A stretch of DNA of 64,000 nt, from the NCBI GenBank assembly GCA_021464245.1, contig JADCRB010000057.1:994487-1058486 (forward strand), given 5' to 3'. Both the position numbers and the translations under genes were made by a program. Below are positions 23,721 through 38,724 of the stretch, in pieces (position 1 is the stretch's first letter; the number at the start of each line of letters is the position of its first letter). This DNA comes from Carallia brachiata (lineage: Eukaryota; Streptophyta; Magnoliopsida; Malpighiales; Rhizophoraceae). The notes below the pieces were generated by a model. That model was not told where the DNA came from and searched no databases. It saw only the letters and a list, made by a program, of their open reading frames with translations.

Positions 23721-25234
23721 AGAAAATCCAACCTAGAGCAACGCAATTTTGGAGCTAATTTCTAATTGCATCCGTTGCAATCCTAAGCTCACAAACATAA
23801 AGTAAGGGTAATTGATTGATTAAGAATGAGAGTACTGATGTTATTGTTACTATCATTAAGTCTATGACTTACAGCGGCCTCAAAATCAAAATCAAAATCA
23901 AGATCAAAGTCAAGAAACGAGATCCAGCGCGAGCTTTTTTTGGTTTACCGGATAGTAAGTATATCTTTATTTTGCTTCAGTCATCTCATCAGGGCGACAG
24001 TTGAGGCGAACGGTGGCGTTTCTGCGTGTCTTCGAGGTTTTGAGCTCAAGACCCTGACGCATTACAGGAGGAGAGGAAAAGAGAACCGGCGAAGCAAGCC
24101 CAGGCCCATAGATGGGGGATTCCGACGCCCAGGCCCAACTGAATTTTGTCTCACCATTTATAATGATATATAAATATTCTTAGGACCAAAATATATATAT
24201 ATATTCTTCCAATTCAAGACCAAAAATAAATAAATAAATAAATATTACTTCATGAAAAATATTCTTATAATGATATTAATATTCTTACAATTCTTACCGA
24301 AAACCAAAAAAAAAAAAATGATATTCTTACAGTTATCTCCAATTGTCATGCTTTTCCTTCTTTTCTTTTTTTTTTTTTGTAATTGGGGAATGTCGTTGAA
24401 ACATAAATTCAGATTTTAAATTATTTAACTTGACAAGTTATTCAACCTTTTTTTTTAAGGGCTAGGAATTGCAATTAGGATTTTTTTTTATTATTGGTTA
24501 GTATTAGACCCATGCATTTATTCAAATCATCGTTTATTGAAATTAAGAAAGAGAGAACCAAATCTAAAATCTATTGAAATTAAAATGTTAATTCAATTAC
24601 AATACTAATAAAGAATACAATTGTAGAGAATTTATTAATTTAAAAAATTCAAAAATTTTAAAATTAAACTTTTGATGATTCAAATATTAGAGGTTACTAT
24701 ATAAGCATATGAAATTTTTGACTACTTTCGTAATTATATTATATTAATTTGGTAGTTAAAATTCTATCAAACTAAGGTTTTTCTTTTGAATTGAATTGTA
24801 TTAGTATTTTTGTTTAATACAATATATAAATTTTTATTTTGATGATTTGAAAATTAAATAATTATTATTGATAGGTTCCCGATCAAAGAGTTTCTTTTAC
24901 AAAAATCAAAAAAATCAGTAAGGTCCTCCACATATACAAAAGAAAATCATTGTCAACAACCCGTCAAGCACTTTTGTGCGTGCAAAAGCAGAACCTAATT
25001 TCACAAAATAGGTCACAATACAAATCCATTAACAAAAGCACACAATTCAAAGATATAATTCCATTATGGACCAAAAAACAAACAAATAATACTGCTGTAT
25101 GATAGAATATGTTTGATAGATACCTAAATTAATTAACTAATTGTATTCAAAAAGAAAAATAAATAACTAATTAATCTGTGAGCACCCAATAATTAGTATC
25201 GGTGACCAAAAATCATATGCACTAAGCATTGTAC

Positions 25235-25300
25235 CTTATTGCAGCCAGGGACCAGTTCCTGAAGAAGCTTTATCCTTGCATTAATCTTCTCCCTTCTCGC
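25235..25300 (-). pseudogene. Orphan bHLH-domain exon (bHLH48/60-like fragment)
   Basis: The minus strand encodes ARREKINARIKLLQELVPGC followed by NK: the basic region, helix 1 and loop start of a bHLH factor. It closely resembles the AERARREKINARMKLLQELVPGC stretch of bHLH48/60-type plant proteins. The 66-nt unit is open and bordered by a plausible acceptor (TGAATAG) and donor (AAG|GTACAA), as a real exon would be. I find neither the preceding exon nor the helix-2 exon in the flanking AT-rich DNA. The usual Met in helix 1 is Ile. Most likely a captured or left-over exon of a lost gene. Confidence 0.7.
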
Positions 25301-27528
25301 CTATTCAATCAGAAAAGCAAACAAAAATAATTTTACCTTAATCCCAACATGTGTTCATATCTAATTATATGTTAAAAAATTAAGCAAAATATTATATTAA
25401 AATAACTATAATAATAAAAAATATGACAAATTTGAAATTGAAAAATCTAGTTAAGAGGAAGTAAAAAAATAATAATGCAAATAAAAGTTACTTGTGCTTT
25501 TATAACGTATATTTTTTTTCTTTTATTTGGTGCAAAGCTAAACGTAGGATTTAACATAAATAAAAAGTTAAGAAAAAGAGCAATTATTTTGTGCTAAGTA
25601 TGACATACTTGAGAAAAAGATATGGGCAAAGTGGTGGATTCAAGCACTGTTGCCCCTTGAAATACTTTTAGTAAATATTATGTAATTAAATAATACAAAT
25701 AAAGAATACTAATGCCCTTTTATAATATGAAAAAAAAAAGGATGATGTTGATATTGAAACTAAAATTCTAATTTTAATATAATACTAAATAAGATTATAA
25801 TTATTAAAATCATAATTTTATTAGAACACTAAGAACATTTTGCATAATTGTAAAAATGTAGTATTACACTCGTGCCATGTGCGGGTTTATCAAATTTATT
25901 AAGAATTTTATTTTTGTTTGTGCTTTATTTACAATAAAAAAATATTTACATTTTAAATATTATTTTTGTTTAAAAAATCTATTTTAAACTAAGTTTTTTT
26001 TACTATTAATTTATATTTAATTACAAAAATTTAATTAGAGTCTAAGATTATATAAATCAATAGAATTATAAAATCTTTTTTCGATAACAATTTAAATTTA
26101 TATTTAACATTTTTAATTTGTGAATTTATGAGAAACTGTTGTATGAAGAATAACTGAAATTTTTTCTTAATTTTGATTTTATATACCATATATATTGTAT
26201 ATAGAATATAAATATAGATATGGATATTGAAAGATTATTAAATTCCTTAGAAATTAAAAAAAAAAAATCCGTCAAGTTTCCATAAAAAAGTTCAATGAAG
26301 GAGAAGAAAGAATAGAACATACCCAACTACATAAATCTGTCAAGTTTTCATAAAAAAATTAATGAAGGAGAAGAAAGAATAAAACATGACTGTAGAAACT
26401 GGTGAGTTCAATCTTGACGAACTCGATGTTGGAATGAATCAATCTAGTATTGCTCAAATTATCACACATTACTGAAAGTTAGAGGAATCACTGTTCCCAA
26501 AGTCAATGGAGAGCCCCCAATTTAGTCCACAAATTTACATTAAAGGCTAATTTTCAGCCAAGATGTTGAATTAAAATTCAAAACTTAATTCCAAAGAAAA
26601 AAGCAAGAAAAATTTGAGCTTGCATCCGACCGGAGCATAATGAAAAAATTAACAAAAATAAAAAAAGCTTTGCTCTTCTGTGGGTGAAAGAATGATACTT
26701 GCATCTACACTGTTGTGCGGGGCTGAACTTATTAACACGATTACATATTATTATGATTACATAAAGGATATTTATGTTTTTATATGTGAAAAAAGGATTA
26801 CGGATATATGAGATCTTAAAATTTATTAAAATTTTAATTTTAATTTTAATAAAATATATTGAAAAAAATTACAATTATTAAAAACTTAATTTTATTAGAA
26901 CATAAAAAAGATTATAATTATTTAGATTTTATTAAATTAAAAAATTTAAAAAATTAAATTTTTTAGAATTACAGTATTAGAGATTATAATGTAAGTATGT
27001 GAATATTTTTTTTAATTTTTTGTATTATATTTTATATATGATATGGTATTTTTTGTTTTTTTAAATAAATAAACTCCAAGAATTCCGTGCAGCAAAGCCT
27101 ACGCACGTAGGGAGCCAGTCAGCCAGGGGCCAACTGGCCAAGACAAACAGAAATAGTTAGCGAAAAGCGACGACGACGTATTAGTGCTATAAGAAAGTGC
27201 TAAGCATCCATTCCCGCCCCCCGCCTTCAGCCAAAAGTGAGACCAGCGTTTCTTTATTATTACTTTTTTTTACTTACTTTAGGGGTTCTTCTGTTGCAGA
27301 ATTGTCTAACCCAACCCAAGTGTAGTTATGGTATAAATTATCTGCAAATTTCGACTTGCGATTCAACTTCTCCTTCTCCTTCATCTTAATCTTGGTGAAC
27401 TGTGTACGATTTCTTTCACTCATTGGTAGGGTAGGCTGTTCGTCGTCAAAAAGTTGTGTTCCTCTGTCGTCTGTCTTGAATTGAAAGGGGAAGAGAAGCC
27501 AAAGGATTTTTAGAAGAAGGGAAAGGGG

Positions 27529-28376
27529 ATGGGAAAGAACTCGGATTCTGATCCCGAAACAGCAACGACGATGACGACGACGACGACGACGACAAGAGGA
27601 AGAAGAAAAAGAATAATTATAGAAGAAGAGATAGAAGGAGAGCATGTGGAAAGCACCGATTACTTCTTCGACAGGATCGGCAAAGGCATCCCAATCTCCA
27701 CCCACTCCCCCGTCTTCCAATTGCGGAACCCTCCCTCTCGCCCTCTCGCCGTTTCCCAGCACCACTCCCTCATTTTTCTTGCCCATTCCTCCGGTAATTT
27801 CCTTTCTTCTCTCTTTCATCTTTTTCCCCCCTATTCTGTTTTCTTGATTGTTTCTCGTTTTCTTTCTTTATATGTTTGCCTTGTTGTTTCCCTGTTTAAA
27901 CTGATGAAATTTCTAACTTATTTTCCCTTTCATTTTCTTCTTCTTCCTATATGTGTCTAGGGTTTTACGTGGCCAGGACAAAGGATGTGATGGATGCAGC
28001 CGAGGAGATGAAGGCCAAAGGGACTGCTTCTTCCATCCAAGACTTGTGTGTTGTGGATGTTCCTTCTGGCAAACTTCACATTCTCGCTCTTTCCTCCGAT
28101 TCTTCCACCCTAGCTGCCACTGTTGCTTCTGACATTTATTTCTTCGCTGTCACTTCCCTCCTCAATAAGGTAATGCCCCAACTCACGCACACCCACACAC
28201 AAGACACCCAACCTCCTCCTCTCGCTCTCTATATGGTTTCATCAATTATTCTTTTAGAGCCATTGTTTCATCTTTGCTTTCTCTAATGATCCCGGGACTT
28301 CTCACCAGAAGTGAGGCTAATAAAGAATTCACCTGAAAAATGTAATACCCTAACAAAATCTTTTCAGAGATAAAAC

Positions 28377-28424
<48 letters not shown>

Positions 28425-31400
28425 AGGGAGCAGAAGAAACTTGGAAGATAATAATGAAAAGCACTTTTATTTCAAATCAAAAGGACATGACTCATAGCGT
28501 AGGTCATCAACAGCCTCGAGATTTTCATTTTAAAGGAGGGGGAGGGAAGAGCAGATGGGCATGTAGTTTACTTAAAAAGTGTCCACATTGTTGAAATTCT
28601 ATAAAAGTCCATCTTTGAATTGGCCATTAAAAAGCTAAGATCCGTACACATTCATGTACCTATGCATAGATATCCAGATTTCTGAATTTATTACCTTTAA
28701 AATTAAAATTTATGACACGTATCTCTCGGAAGACCTGACGCCTTGGCATCCTATGAAAACTCCTACTCTACTGATGTGTTCATATTGAAGTGCATTTTGT
28801 CAAAAACAGTACCAGAGTATTCCTAGCCTAATTCTCATTTGAGCATTGTTAGTACTTTAGTTTCGATTTATATAATTCTGTCTCAGCATATGGCATCGTT
28901 ATGTAGGAGCTAAAACCATCTTCCTCTTGTTCACTAAACAAACCGAGTACAGTCAAGGACTTGCAATGGAGAAAGAGATTGGACTCTTCTTATCTTGTTC
29001 TTTCGGATGATCAGAAGCTATATCATGGTGCTCTTGGTGGTCCTCTTAAAGATGTAATGGATAATGTTGATGCCGGTATGCTTTGTTCTTTTTGCACATC
29101 ATGCTATGTTGCTAGATATCACCTGTTGCTTACTTGGACTTGTTCTTCTGATAGTTGAATGGAGTGTAAAAGGAAAATTTATTGCCGTGGCCCAGGAGAA
29201 TGATCTTAGAATCCTTTCATCCAAATTTAAGGAAAGGTTACGCATATCTTTACCTTCTAAGTCATGGGTCGGTGACTCTAATGATGACTATAGCATCAAA
29301 GGTATTTTTACAGTCTTTGCCTATGTAATTACATATTTCAAGAAAAAACTTTAATATTATTTATATTCTCTTCTTTTTACAAAGAAAGTAGAGCTTACAC
29401 GCATATGAACATCAATGCATATGCAACACTTACACCTGCACATTATATCTTTAAAGCCATCACAATTTGTTAGCATCCCACCTTGATATTTGTGTGTAAA
29501 TATGTGTTTTGTATACAGATATGGATCACTATTTAAGTGTGTGGTACTTGTTCAACTATTACAATGGCGTTTGAAGCAATAAAATTACATTTTCACTATG
29601 TGGTTTTGTGTAAACATATTACTAATTATGCACCATTTTAATCAGCCCAAGAATTGCAATATGCTTTCATTTGTCCTGTATAAATTGGAATAAGTTACAC
29701 ATATGATGTGTGAAAGGATTTTTAAGCACAAAATTATTGCAACGCTATGAGATTCTCTGTCTGTCGGCAATTCACTGGATCTTCTTCGTGATCCAGGGTT
29801 CTTGCTTTTTTATTGGAATGTGAATTGATTTCTCTTAATTTTGGCATTGGATTGGGAGCTCAACTTGCAATGTGACTTTTCCTGCTGTTAGTAGTCCGTT
29901 TTCCCCTTTTTTGGTAAGCAAACTGTGGATTTGTATTGGATAAAACTTGTCCTAGAATTGCAGATGCACCGCATTTACTTTGAATTTTGTTGGCTGAGTT
30001 CTCATATCTGTATGCAGATTTTTTTTAGCTGCACGATTGATATTTTCTGCTGTTTTAGAGCTTCTTATGCTTGATTTGGATACAGTATACGTTCAAGCAA
30101 ACAGAACTTAGCTTTTATGGCAGTTTTACATCTTTTCTTTTGATTCTAAAACTGAAATGTCTCTTGAATAACTGCACCAGTGGACTCCATCAGGTGGGTA
30201 CGCTTCGATAGTATTGTTGTAGGGTGCTTTCAGCAAACTGCTGATGACAAAGAGGAAAATTACTTTCTACGGGTAATTAAAAGCACTGACGGCAAAATTA
30301 CTGATGTGAGTAATTGTTTGAACTTTGTTCAGTTTACTGTTTGTGGGTTTTCAATGTCGGCTTGTGAGGTGTCACTGCACTTGCATGCTTTAAATCGTAG
30401 TTTATGCAGATGAACTATTGCAATATTGCCGTTGTCCTTAGGAAATTAGTGCTTCTTTGCTTGCTTTAGTGATAGCAGAACTACAATTTGACTTGAATCA
30501 GAAAATTGTTGGTGGGAAATTACCTATCCTTAGTGACATTTGGGGTGATGAACAAGCTAGTGAAAGTATTGTTGTGCATTGGTTATAGTGAAAATATAGT
30601 TATCAACTGAATGAGAAATACCTTTGAAAGCATAGTAGTTCTAGTAATAGGCTGGGAAAGTGCAATTTGGAATGATTAATGACAATAACCATTATTTGAG
30701 GAGGTAACGCTGCATGGCACCATAATATGAAGTTTTAAGGGTATGCCTTACTGGTTTTCATGAGATGAATTTGTGCTTGTGTTCCAATAAAGCCTATGAG
30801 TACAACACATTCACCATTTCAGGAAAGAAGACACTGCATAAATATCTCACTGTAAAACTGTATTTAAATCCTATATGATAATTCATTCTTTCCTTTTCTC
30901 CTTGAAGTATTTTTTCTTGGGGTGCAAAAGTAGGTTATTATTAAATCCAATAAACCACCACCAAAGTCCTGATGTTGGATTAAAATGCACGGGTAACCAA
31001 ATTAAATATCATGTATTCATCTAAGAACTTTCCTATTATCAACTATTTGAGCATTGAATTTTTGAATTTCTATTGCAGGCTTCTTCGAGTGTGATTGTTC
31101 TATCATTCTATGATTTGTTTTCGGGTCTTGTCGATGACATTGTGCCTTATGGAGGCAGACCTTACTTATTCCTAGGCTATTTGGAGCAGAGGTATGTGCT
31201 ATTAGTTTTGTGTTGATAAAGGTTCTGTAAGTACTATCTTAACATGTATTTTGAGCAAATTTCTATATTCTCTGCCATTTTTTGGTCATTGAAGTGGATT
31301 TGACAATTAAGCAATTTGGATTTCTGGAACTACCATTTATGATCTGGATGTATTTTTAAGAATTAGAAGGGCGAACATGACCATAGCACAAAAATTTTCA

Positions 31401-34400
31401 AAGCAGAAAGAGAAAAATTTACGAATTGTTAACATTAATGCTCCCTTTTTTTGAAGTTGAACATATCATTGTCTTCTTTATATTTCAAGAACAATCGTGT
31501 GGAAGCTAGATCTCCTTTTTATATGACAGGAATTGTTGAAAGTTAAGTTTTGGTAAAGTTGATTAAATATGCATTGTCAGTGGTACCCTGTGTATGCAAA
31601 TGTTATTCATTCCTTGGTTTTTGTCATGATATGGAATTCTGGTTGTTCGGCTGATGATGGTAGAACAGCATCTCTTGAATATGGCTTCTTGCACAGGATG
31701 TTGATATTCACTTACGTTAAGCTCCTTTTGTTTTTGCAACATGGGCAGGGTTTTACTGGCTGAAATTTATTGTGCATTGAAACAAGGTTCTTAGTTTTTA
31801 TTGTTTCCGTCAATTGCCTTCTTGATTTATGCCTTAGAATTGATGAACTGGTCATCATTTTACTTTCCCTTTATATTTTGGCTTTCCATTAGCTTGGAAA
31901 ATTGGGTGTCTGTGATGTATTTTCAACGTGTTATCTTAGGTTCTTATAGGCTGGTGGTTACTTTTAAGGTTTTTTTCCTCCCCTTCTTCCATCTGTGCAC
32001 TTGAAGATAACTCTGTCATCTGTGGATTAATTACAGTGGGCTTGCAATTACAGCAAACCGGAAGAATACAGATCAGCATATTGTGTTGCTTGGTTGGTCA
32101 GCCGAGGGTGAGACGAGCAAAATAGCTGCTATTGACATTGAGCGGGATACTTTGCTTCCAAGGATCGAGCTACAAGGTGCTCAATCTTGTGTACTGAACT
32201 TTTTATACTTATGGATAATATATGTTATTTTTCTGGATTTTTTGGGGTTGTGGTTCTGATTGCATTGACAGATCATGAATTAAATGGTGTGTTGAGTGCA
32301 TATATTATCTACCTAAGGATGCAACAAGTACAATGATGCTTTTTCTGAACTGTTATGAAAATTTTATTTTGTCCACTACCCATGAAAAGTTTAAATAAAA
32401 TTTACAAAGCATTCCATACTTGAGGGGGGGGGGAATTTTTTTCCCCTTTTCTCATATGGCTGCATGAATGTAGTGCATTAAATGGAAATGTATCATAACA
32501 AATGAAACCTAAACAACTGTGATTCAGATGTATCAATTGTCCTCCTTTGGACTTGCCATATGGTTTTCATATATTTGAGTTTTTGTGTTTGTTAGTGCTC
32601 TGGGTGTTTGTTATACTTGAATTTTTTGGCGATTATCCTTACCTGTGAATTTTTGTTCAATTTACTTCTGTGTTTAATGGCTTTTATTTCAGATAGTGGT
32701 GATGATAATTTGATCTTGGGGCTCTGTATTGATGAGCTTTCCCTTTATGGAAAAGTCAAAGTTGAAGTTGGGGTCGAAGAACAGAAAGAACTTTCACCAC
32801 ATTGTGTTCTAATGTGTGTTACTCTTGAGGGAAAGCTCATTATGTTCCGTGTTGCAAGGTATTTTTGTGTGTTGTCAATTTGATTTCTGTTCCAGAATTA
32901 TGTGATCTTTTATAGCCCAACTAGTCGGCTAATTGATCTTCTATTGTATCAGCATCCTGCTTATCATTTTTTCACTGCTATGTTCGTTGTAAATGTGCTG
33001 GCATTGAGCTGGTTTTTATTGTAGTGCCACTGGAACTACCACGGCATCTGAGATTGATTCTGCCATTTATGACGAGAAAGAGGACTCTTCTGAAGACATA
33101 GCTGCAGGCTATGATCAGTCAATTCTTTCCTCTGGATTTAGAGAACAAAAATCAGAACAAGTAGCTCTAGGTTTTCAACCGGAGGACGTGAGCAAAAAGG
33201 AATCAAGCATTGATGAAGGTAGTGAAAATCCAAGCGTCAAACCTTTCCATCACAAATAGAATTCCGATGGAAATAAGTGGAAACTAACTTTTTCATTTTT
33301 CTTTGTAGATAATGGGCAACAGACTGTTCCTGTCACCAATCTGCATCAAGACATAGGTAGTCAGCAATCGCAGCTTGTTGAGCCGCAAATTGCAAAGTCA
33401 GTCCATTCATCTCCGAGGGATTCAGTCCAAGAGGTACCTAGCCATTGGATAAGGAGTTCTACCAAAACAGAAAGTGAGAAATTTGCTGGATTCAGGCTTG
33501 GTCCTGGATCCTTTTTAGGGCAAGATCCAACTGATGTCTCTGGCCAGTTGAGTCAGAAGGATTCACAAAGAGGTGTTGAGCTAACTGAGGAACTGGAAAG
33601 AAAAAATGGATCAGCTGTTTTTGAGGGTGTGCCATCTCAGTCATCACCAATTGGAAAATTTCAATTTCTTGATGGATCTGAAGCCAGATCTCCATTTTTG
33701 CCCTCAATTACTATTCGGGGAACTAGATCTGATATTGCTGGTGTTAGTGTTAGTGCCACAACTGTTACCAGCAGCTTTGGTGGAAAACCTGTACATTTGA
33801 GGGAAACTGCCAGTATTTTCTCTTCAGACAAGTTCTCTCTTGGACCAGACCAGGCTGGGGGACACAGAGCTTCAGTTGTGGCAAGCAAAATTGAGTCATT
33901 GTCTTCAACACATGGTTCGCAATTGTCATCACAGGAAAACTTTGCTCTTGGAAGGTCTCCAAAGGAAGACTACAAATCCCCATCACTATCAAATTTGGAA
34001 ACAAACTTGTCAAGACAATTTGGCAATGTATGTGCACATCTCATTGCATTCATCGTTATTGGAAATTTTATAAGGGAATTCTGATTGTTCTCCTTGGTAT
34101 TTTAGTTTTTTATGTGCATCTGGAATTTTTGTTTGTCTGCATTCCAGCCTGAAACATCACATTCTTAGAAAATTTGAAAGTCAGCAATTTGAGGCAGCCA
34201 TTGCATAACCACAATCAATTAGCTTTGACCAAGATATATATATATAGCATTTACTGGTCATGCGTGCTGGTTCCCAGTGTTGTGTTAAAATGATCAGTTG
34301 ATTATCTATGATTGAGTGGATTGGTTCCCATGCTTGTTCTCCTCCTTCCCTCTCCAAAAGGCTAATTGAAATTGCTTAAAAAAAAAAAAAAAAATTCTTT

Positions 34401-37400
34401 GCATTATGTGGGATTTTGTTGGCATAGTGGTTCAATTTTAATTATCTTCTAGAGTATTCTGATACCCCTTTTGATGCTTGTTGTTGTCCTCAAAATATCA
34501 AAATGAAAATTCTCTCCTTTAGATTAAAGAGATGGCCAGAGAATTGGATGCACTTCTAGAATGTATTGAAGAAAATGGTGGATTCAGGGATGCCTGCACT
34601 GTTCTCCAGAGAAGTTCAGTTGAAGCTTTGGAGGAGGGCTTGGGGAATCTTTCTGAGAAGTGCATGGTGTGGAAGGTAACATTTTATATTGATGGCTCTC
34701 TCATTAGTTAGTTCTTTCTCACTTTGCCTTTGTTTAGAACTATTAACAGACTGTTGTTGTTTTATTGTTTTTTTTAGTATTCACTGCACAACTTTCCACT
34801 GGTTGGAAAGAATAGTGGTCTGCATAGATAAACCATCTCAAATATGACTAGCGAAAATGTGATAGGTTGGAAAACAATCAGTAGTGTCTTCTTCTTGAAG
34901 TGACCATGGCCGACATTCCTAGAATAAATTGGAGAAGTTTTGGGCATATAAATCATCATCACAAAGTTCGAAGAGCTTACATGCAAATGAATGCATAAAA
35001 CTTTGGGTAAGCTACCCTTTTGATTGTAAAATGTGGTCCTATGTTCCAAAATGTGACACACAAATGAACTCCTAAAAGCAGAGGTTTAATTATACAACTT
35101 TTTTGAGTCCATTCCACATTTAGGAATGGTGACAATGTTGGAATTCAATGGTATGTTTCTAATGCAGTAAATTTTTTGCAACCTAAATTTCTGCACATGG
35201 TTGTGTTTGAGGGCAAAGTGAAAGAAGATGCATAGGTTCCCTAAGCTAAAATGGCAAGGAAGAAGCAAAGTCAAAAGAGCGAAAATCTGATACCTATGAT
35301 ATAGAGGGGGCATACAATGCAATCATTTGGAGCTTCTAAATTCCCTAATTTGATGCACCAAATTCTCCTTTTCTTTTTGGTTTTATTGCCCTTCAGAAAT
35401 GAAGGTCTGTTGTTTTCTAAGATATTTGTATTTTTTTATTGGTTTTCTAACAGTGTTCTGTTGATATCTTGATTTGTAGAGTATGCTGAATGAAAGGCTT
35501 GGAGAGATCAAGCATCTTCTAGACTGCACAGTACAAGGTTCTTTGCTACTCTAAAAAGAAATTTTAGGATTGTGATGGAATCAGCAAAATGCTTCCCATG
35601 TACATTATTACGTTGCCCTACCAGAATAGGATAGCTTTACCAAAATTAAGGTGAGCACGGCAAGTTAAGTTAGGGAAAACGCCTTCCTCTGTACCCTACC
35701 CTATAATGTCGGTTCTAAGGTTTTCTACCTCTCCCTAACTGTGAAGCCTTATCCCACCCTTACTCTACATAGTTGGTTGGAGTGTAAAAACAGGGTAGAG
35801 CTCATGAACTTGTACCTTTTTCGGGAAATTTTGTGTTATTTTTCTAATAAATTGAAGCAGATGAAAATTACCCAATAAGATATTTGTAAGCTTCTCATTT
35901 TGACTAACAACATTGAAAAAAGTACTCTGCAAATTATATCAATTGAGAAAGGTAAATAATAGCATCTAAAATGTGACGAGCAACTCCTTACCTCCATGTT
36001 TTGTATGCTTTGATGATATTTTGCATTTTTTCTTATTAAAGATGATATATTTAGACATTTGGTGTCTTTTATAAATCTAATAATCTAACCCCAGAATGAA
36101 AACATACACTATTTACTTGGCCAAACCTAAAATGCCCTTTGAAAAAACTCAAGTTGATGATCCTTAATAAGAGGAATTAGCTAGTTCACAGGTACTCTTA
36201 TTCATCTTTCCTATCCTTTAATGTTTGTTTCGAATTTTTGTACCTTCTGCTGTACTGTGTGATGTTATTACCTGCCAGTTTGTATTTGTGGTGATATGTT
36301 ATCACTGTGAAAGAATAAATAAAAATGTATGTTACTTCACCTGTCTAAAGCTAATCCATGGAAATTAATTCTGCAACAATAGCAACTAGACCTTCTCTGT
36401 TTTTTTTTTTCCCCTTGAACTTCCAGAGTTTGCTTGAAACATCAGATGCTGGGGTAAGAAAGTACACATATTGCATGTCATGGCAGTTAAGGTGCCTAAA
36501 AGCTATTGAAGATGAGTAGTGCTTTGTTTTGTAGGATGGGATGAAAAATAATTGGTTGAATTTTATTCACAAGTTAGTTTAGTTGCAACAGTTGCCACCC
36601 TCGCTATAGTGTGAAAAAATTCGTCGGTCATTTGCTCATTGGATTCAAGTCCCCTGTAGCAATCCTGTGATTAAATTGATAACCTTGTAACTTGCTAATT
36701 TGATTTGTATCTGGCCTTCAGTTTTGGCAAGAAAAATGTACATGGATGGTATTGTTAAGCAAGCTTCTGATGGGCGTTATAGAGAACTATGGAATCGCCA
36801 AAAGTTGAGTTCTGAACTTGAGCTGAAGCAGCGGCATATATTGAAACTAAATCAGGTTTGTCACTAGTGCTTTCCATGTGGAGGACTTGGCGTATTGGCA
36901 TTAACCTTATCTTAATATCTCCTTCCCTGTTCCAGGATTTGACGGATCAGTTAATTGAACTGGAAAGGCACTTTAATACCCTTGAATACCAGAAGTTTGG
37001 TGAAAGTGGAGTGGATCACATGGGTCAGAGATCTTTTCAGAGTAGATATGGGCCGTCAAGGTATAGATAACTTGCAGTCAGCACAATTAATTGGGTGCTT
37101 GTATCCTGTTGTTGCTAGTCCAACATTCAGCTATGAATTGTTCAAACCCTAGAGCCTCGTGATTATTTCCTCACTATGTTGGGATGATCATACAATTGTT
37201 GGATGCTGATGATCAAGTAGATAAAACAAAAAGTTGACTTTCAGGTTCGTGATTGTTGGCTTGTCGATTTGACAGTATTTTAATTGCAGACACATGCAGT
37301 CTCTGCACGGCTTACACAACACAATGAGTTCGCAATTAGCAGCTGCTGAACAACTCTCTGAGTATCTCTCAAAACAAATGGCTTTGTTGAGTGTAGAATC

Positions 37401-38689
37401 ACCTATAAAACAAAAGAATTTTAAAAAGGAGCTATTTGAAACAATTGGGATACCCTATGATGCCTCTTTCAGTTCTCCAGATGCCACAAAAGGTGTTGAT
37501 ATATCCCCAGTGAAAAAGTTTCTTCCCTCTCCTGGTTTCTCTACTGCTAAAGATCAGTCCATGAGGCAGCAATTAAGTGCTATAAAGAGCTCTGACTCAG
37601 TAACGACGAGGAGAAGAAGAGACTCGTTGGATCAGGTATTCCCTTTTTAAAGTTGGTTATCCTTATGGTTTCTCTAGTATATTGCTAGCTAGCTTTTGAA
37701 AGTTGGTTATCCTTTTGGTATCTCTAATATATTGCTAGCTAGTTTCTGCACTTAATTTCCATTTCAGTTTCCACTGATTCCCATGGCTAGAATTAGTTTC
37801 TGAACTTTTTGCTCTGCAAATGTCATTCGATACGAGCAATCAATATGGTTCGGTGCCTAGGGTAAGTCGATACAAAACTTGATCTCTTGCTTGGTAATCT
37901 TGGCAACTCCTCAAGAAACACCATCGGGAATTCTAATACATCAGTTATGTCATCTATTATATGTGTAAATATACTAATTTCCTCTAGTAGCACTAGATAA
38001 GCCTGACATTTCTTCCATATCAATCAGTGCGTTCCTTATCAAGAGACAAGGTTATAATGAGTGGATTCTCTATCACCCTGATAACTAACCACTATTCCAT
38101 CAGGTTACGTAGAGGATGACAACCTTCTGCCAACAATCTAACAACATGTGATGTGCTGCTAGCCAATCCATTTTTAATATCAGATTGAATTTCGTCTAGC
38201 AGTATTAAATCTACACCAATTTCGTGGTCTCCTACTGGAACCATTCACCACTTGCATACAAAGTTAGCATCTAACGCACCCCCCACAGGGGTATGCAATG
38301 TTTTGCTGTCTGATCCCCATGATGGAGGGTATGATTGGCATAACTACCCCAAATGGAGGACCAACTCTAGGTTACTCGCAAGCCTTAGAACAGGAAGAGA
38401 TCTAGAAAATCGCTTGATTCAAATATAAACTAAAGTCGTTAAACTATCCACCAAGCACAAACCATTACAAAATCACTATTATAAGTCCTGAGCCTAACTG
38501 CCAAACCGGCATTAGGAATACAAATCAGATAGTAAAAAGTCCATAAGGAAATTTCCTTACTAGTGGGATTTCTAATGACAGCAAATGTACATGTCCGATT
38601 ATTTCCTGATGAGGGTTGAATTCCTGAGTTTATGGAATTGAGATAAGGAAGAGACGCAAACTCAGCTGAAGGGATGGAAATGCAAGGAG

Positions 38690-38724
<35 letters not shown>

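Larger units (their letters stand above)
23267..27528. other. AT-rich intergenic region between the VOA1-like and NUP214 genes
   Basis: The two genes are transcribed divergently from its ends. Contains a (TA)n microsatellite at ~23682-23716, an orphan bHLH exon (25235-25300), and AT-rich segments with weak mutual similarity around 24590-24740, 25740-25860 and 26815-27030 that may be one decayed dispersed repeat. The NUP214 promoter is expected in the last few hundred bases. No intact gene seen. Confidence 0.65.

Noticed and set aside
26386..26475. 29-codon plus-strand ORF (MTVETGEFNLDELDV)
   Set aside because: Too short, no recognisable family, in AT-rich intergenic DNA.
27274..27819. 181-aa minus-strand ORF over NUP214 exon 1
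   Set aside because: Antisense of the first exon and leader, low complexity, no family match.
36427..36455. Possible extra NUP214 micro-exon (SLLETSDAG)
   Set aside because: Direct joining of exon 12 to 36722 gives the family-conserved VQVLARK and keeps phase.
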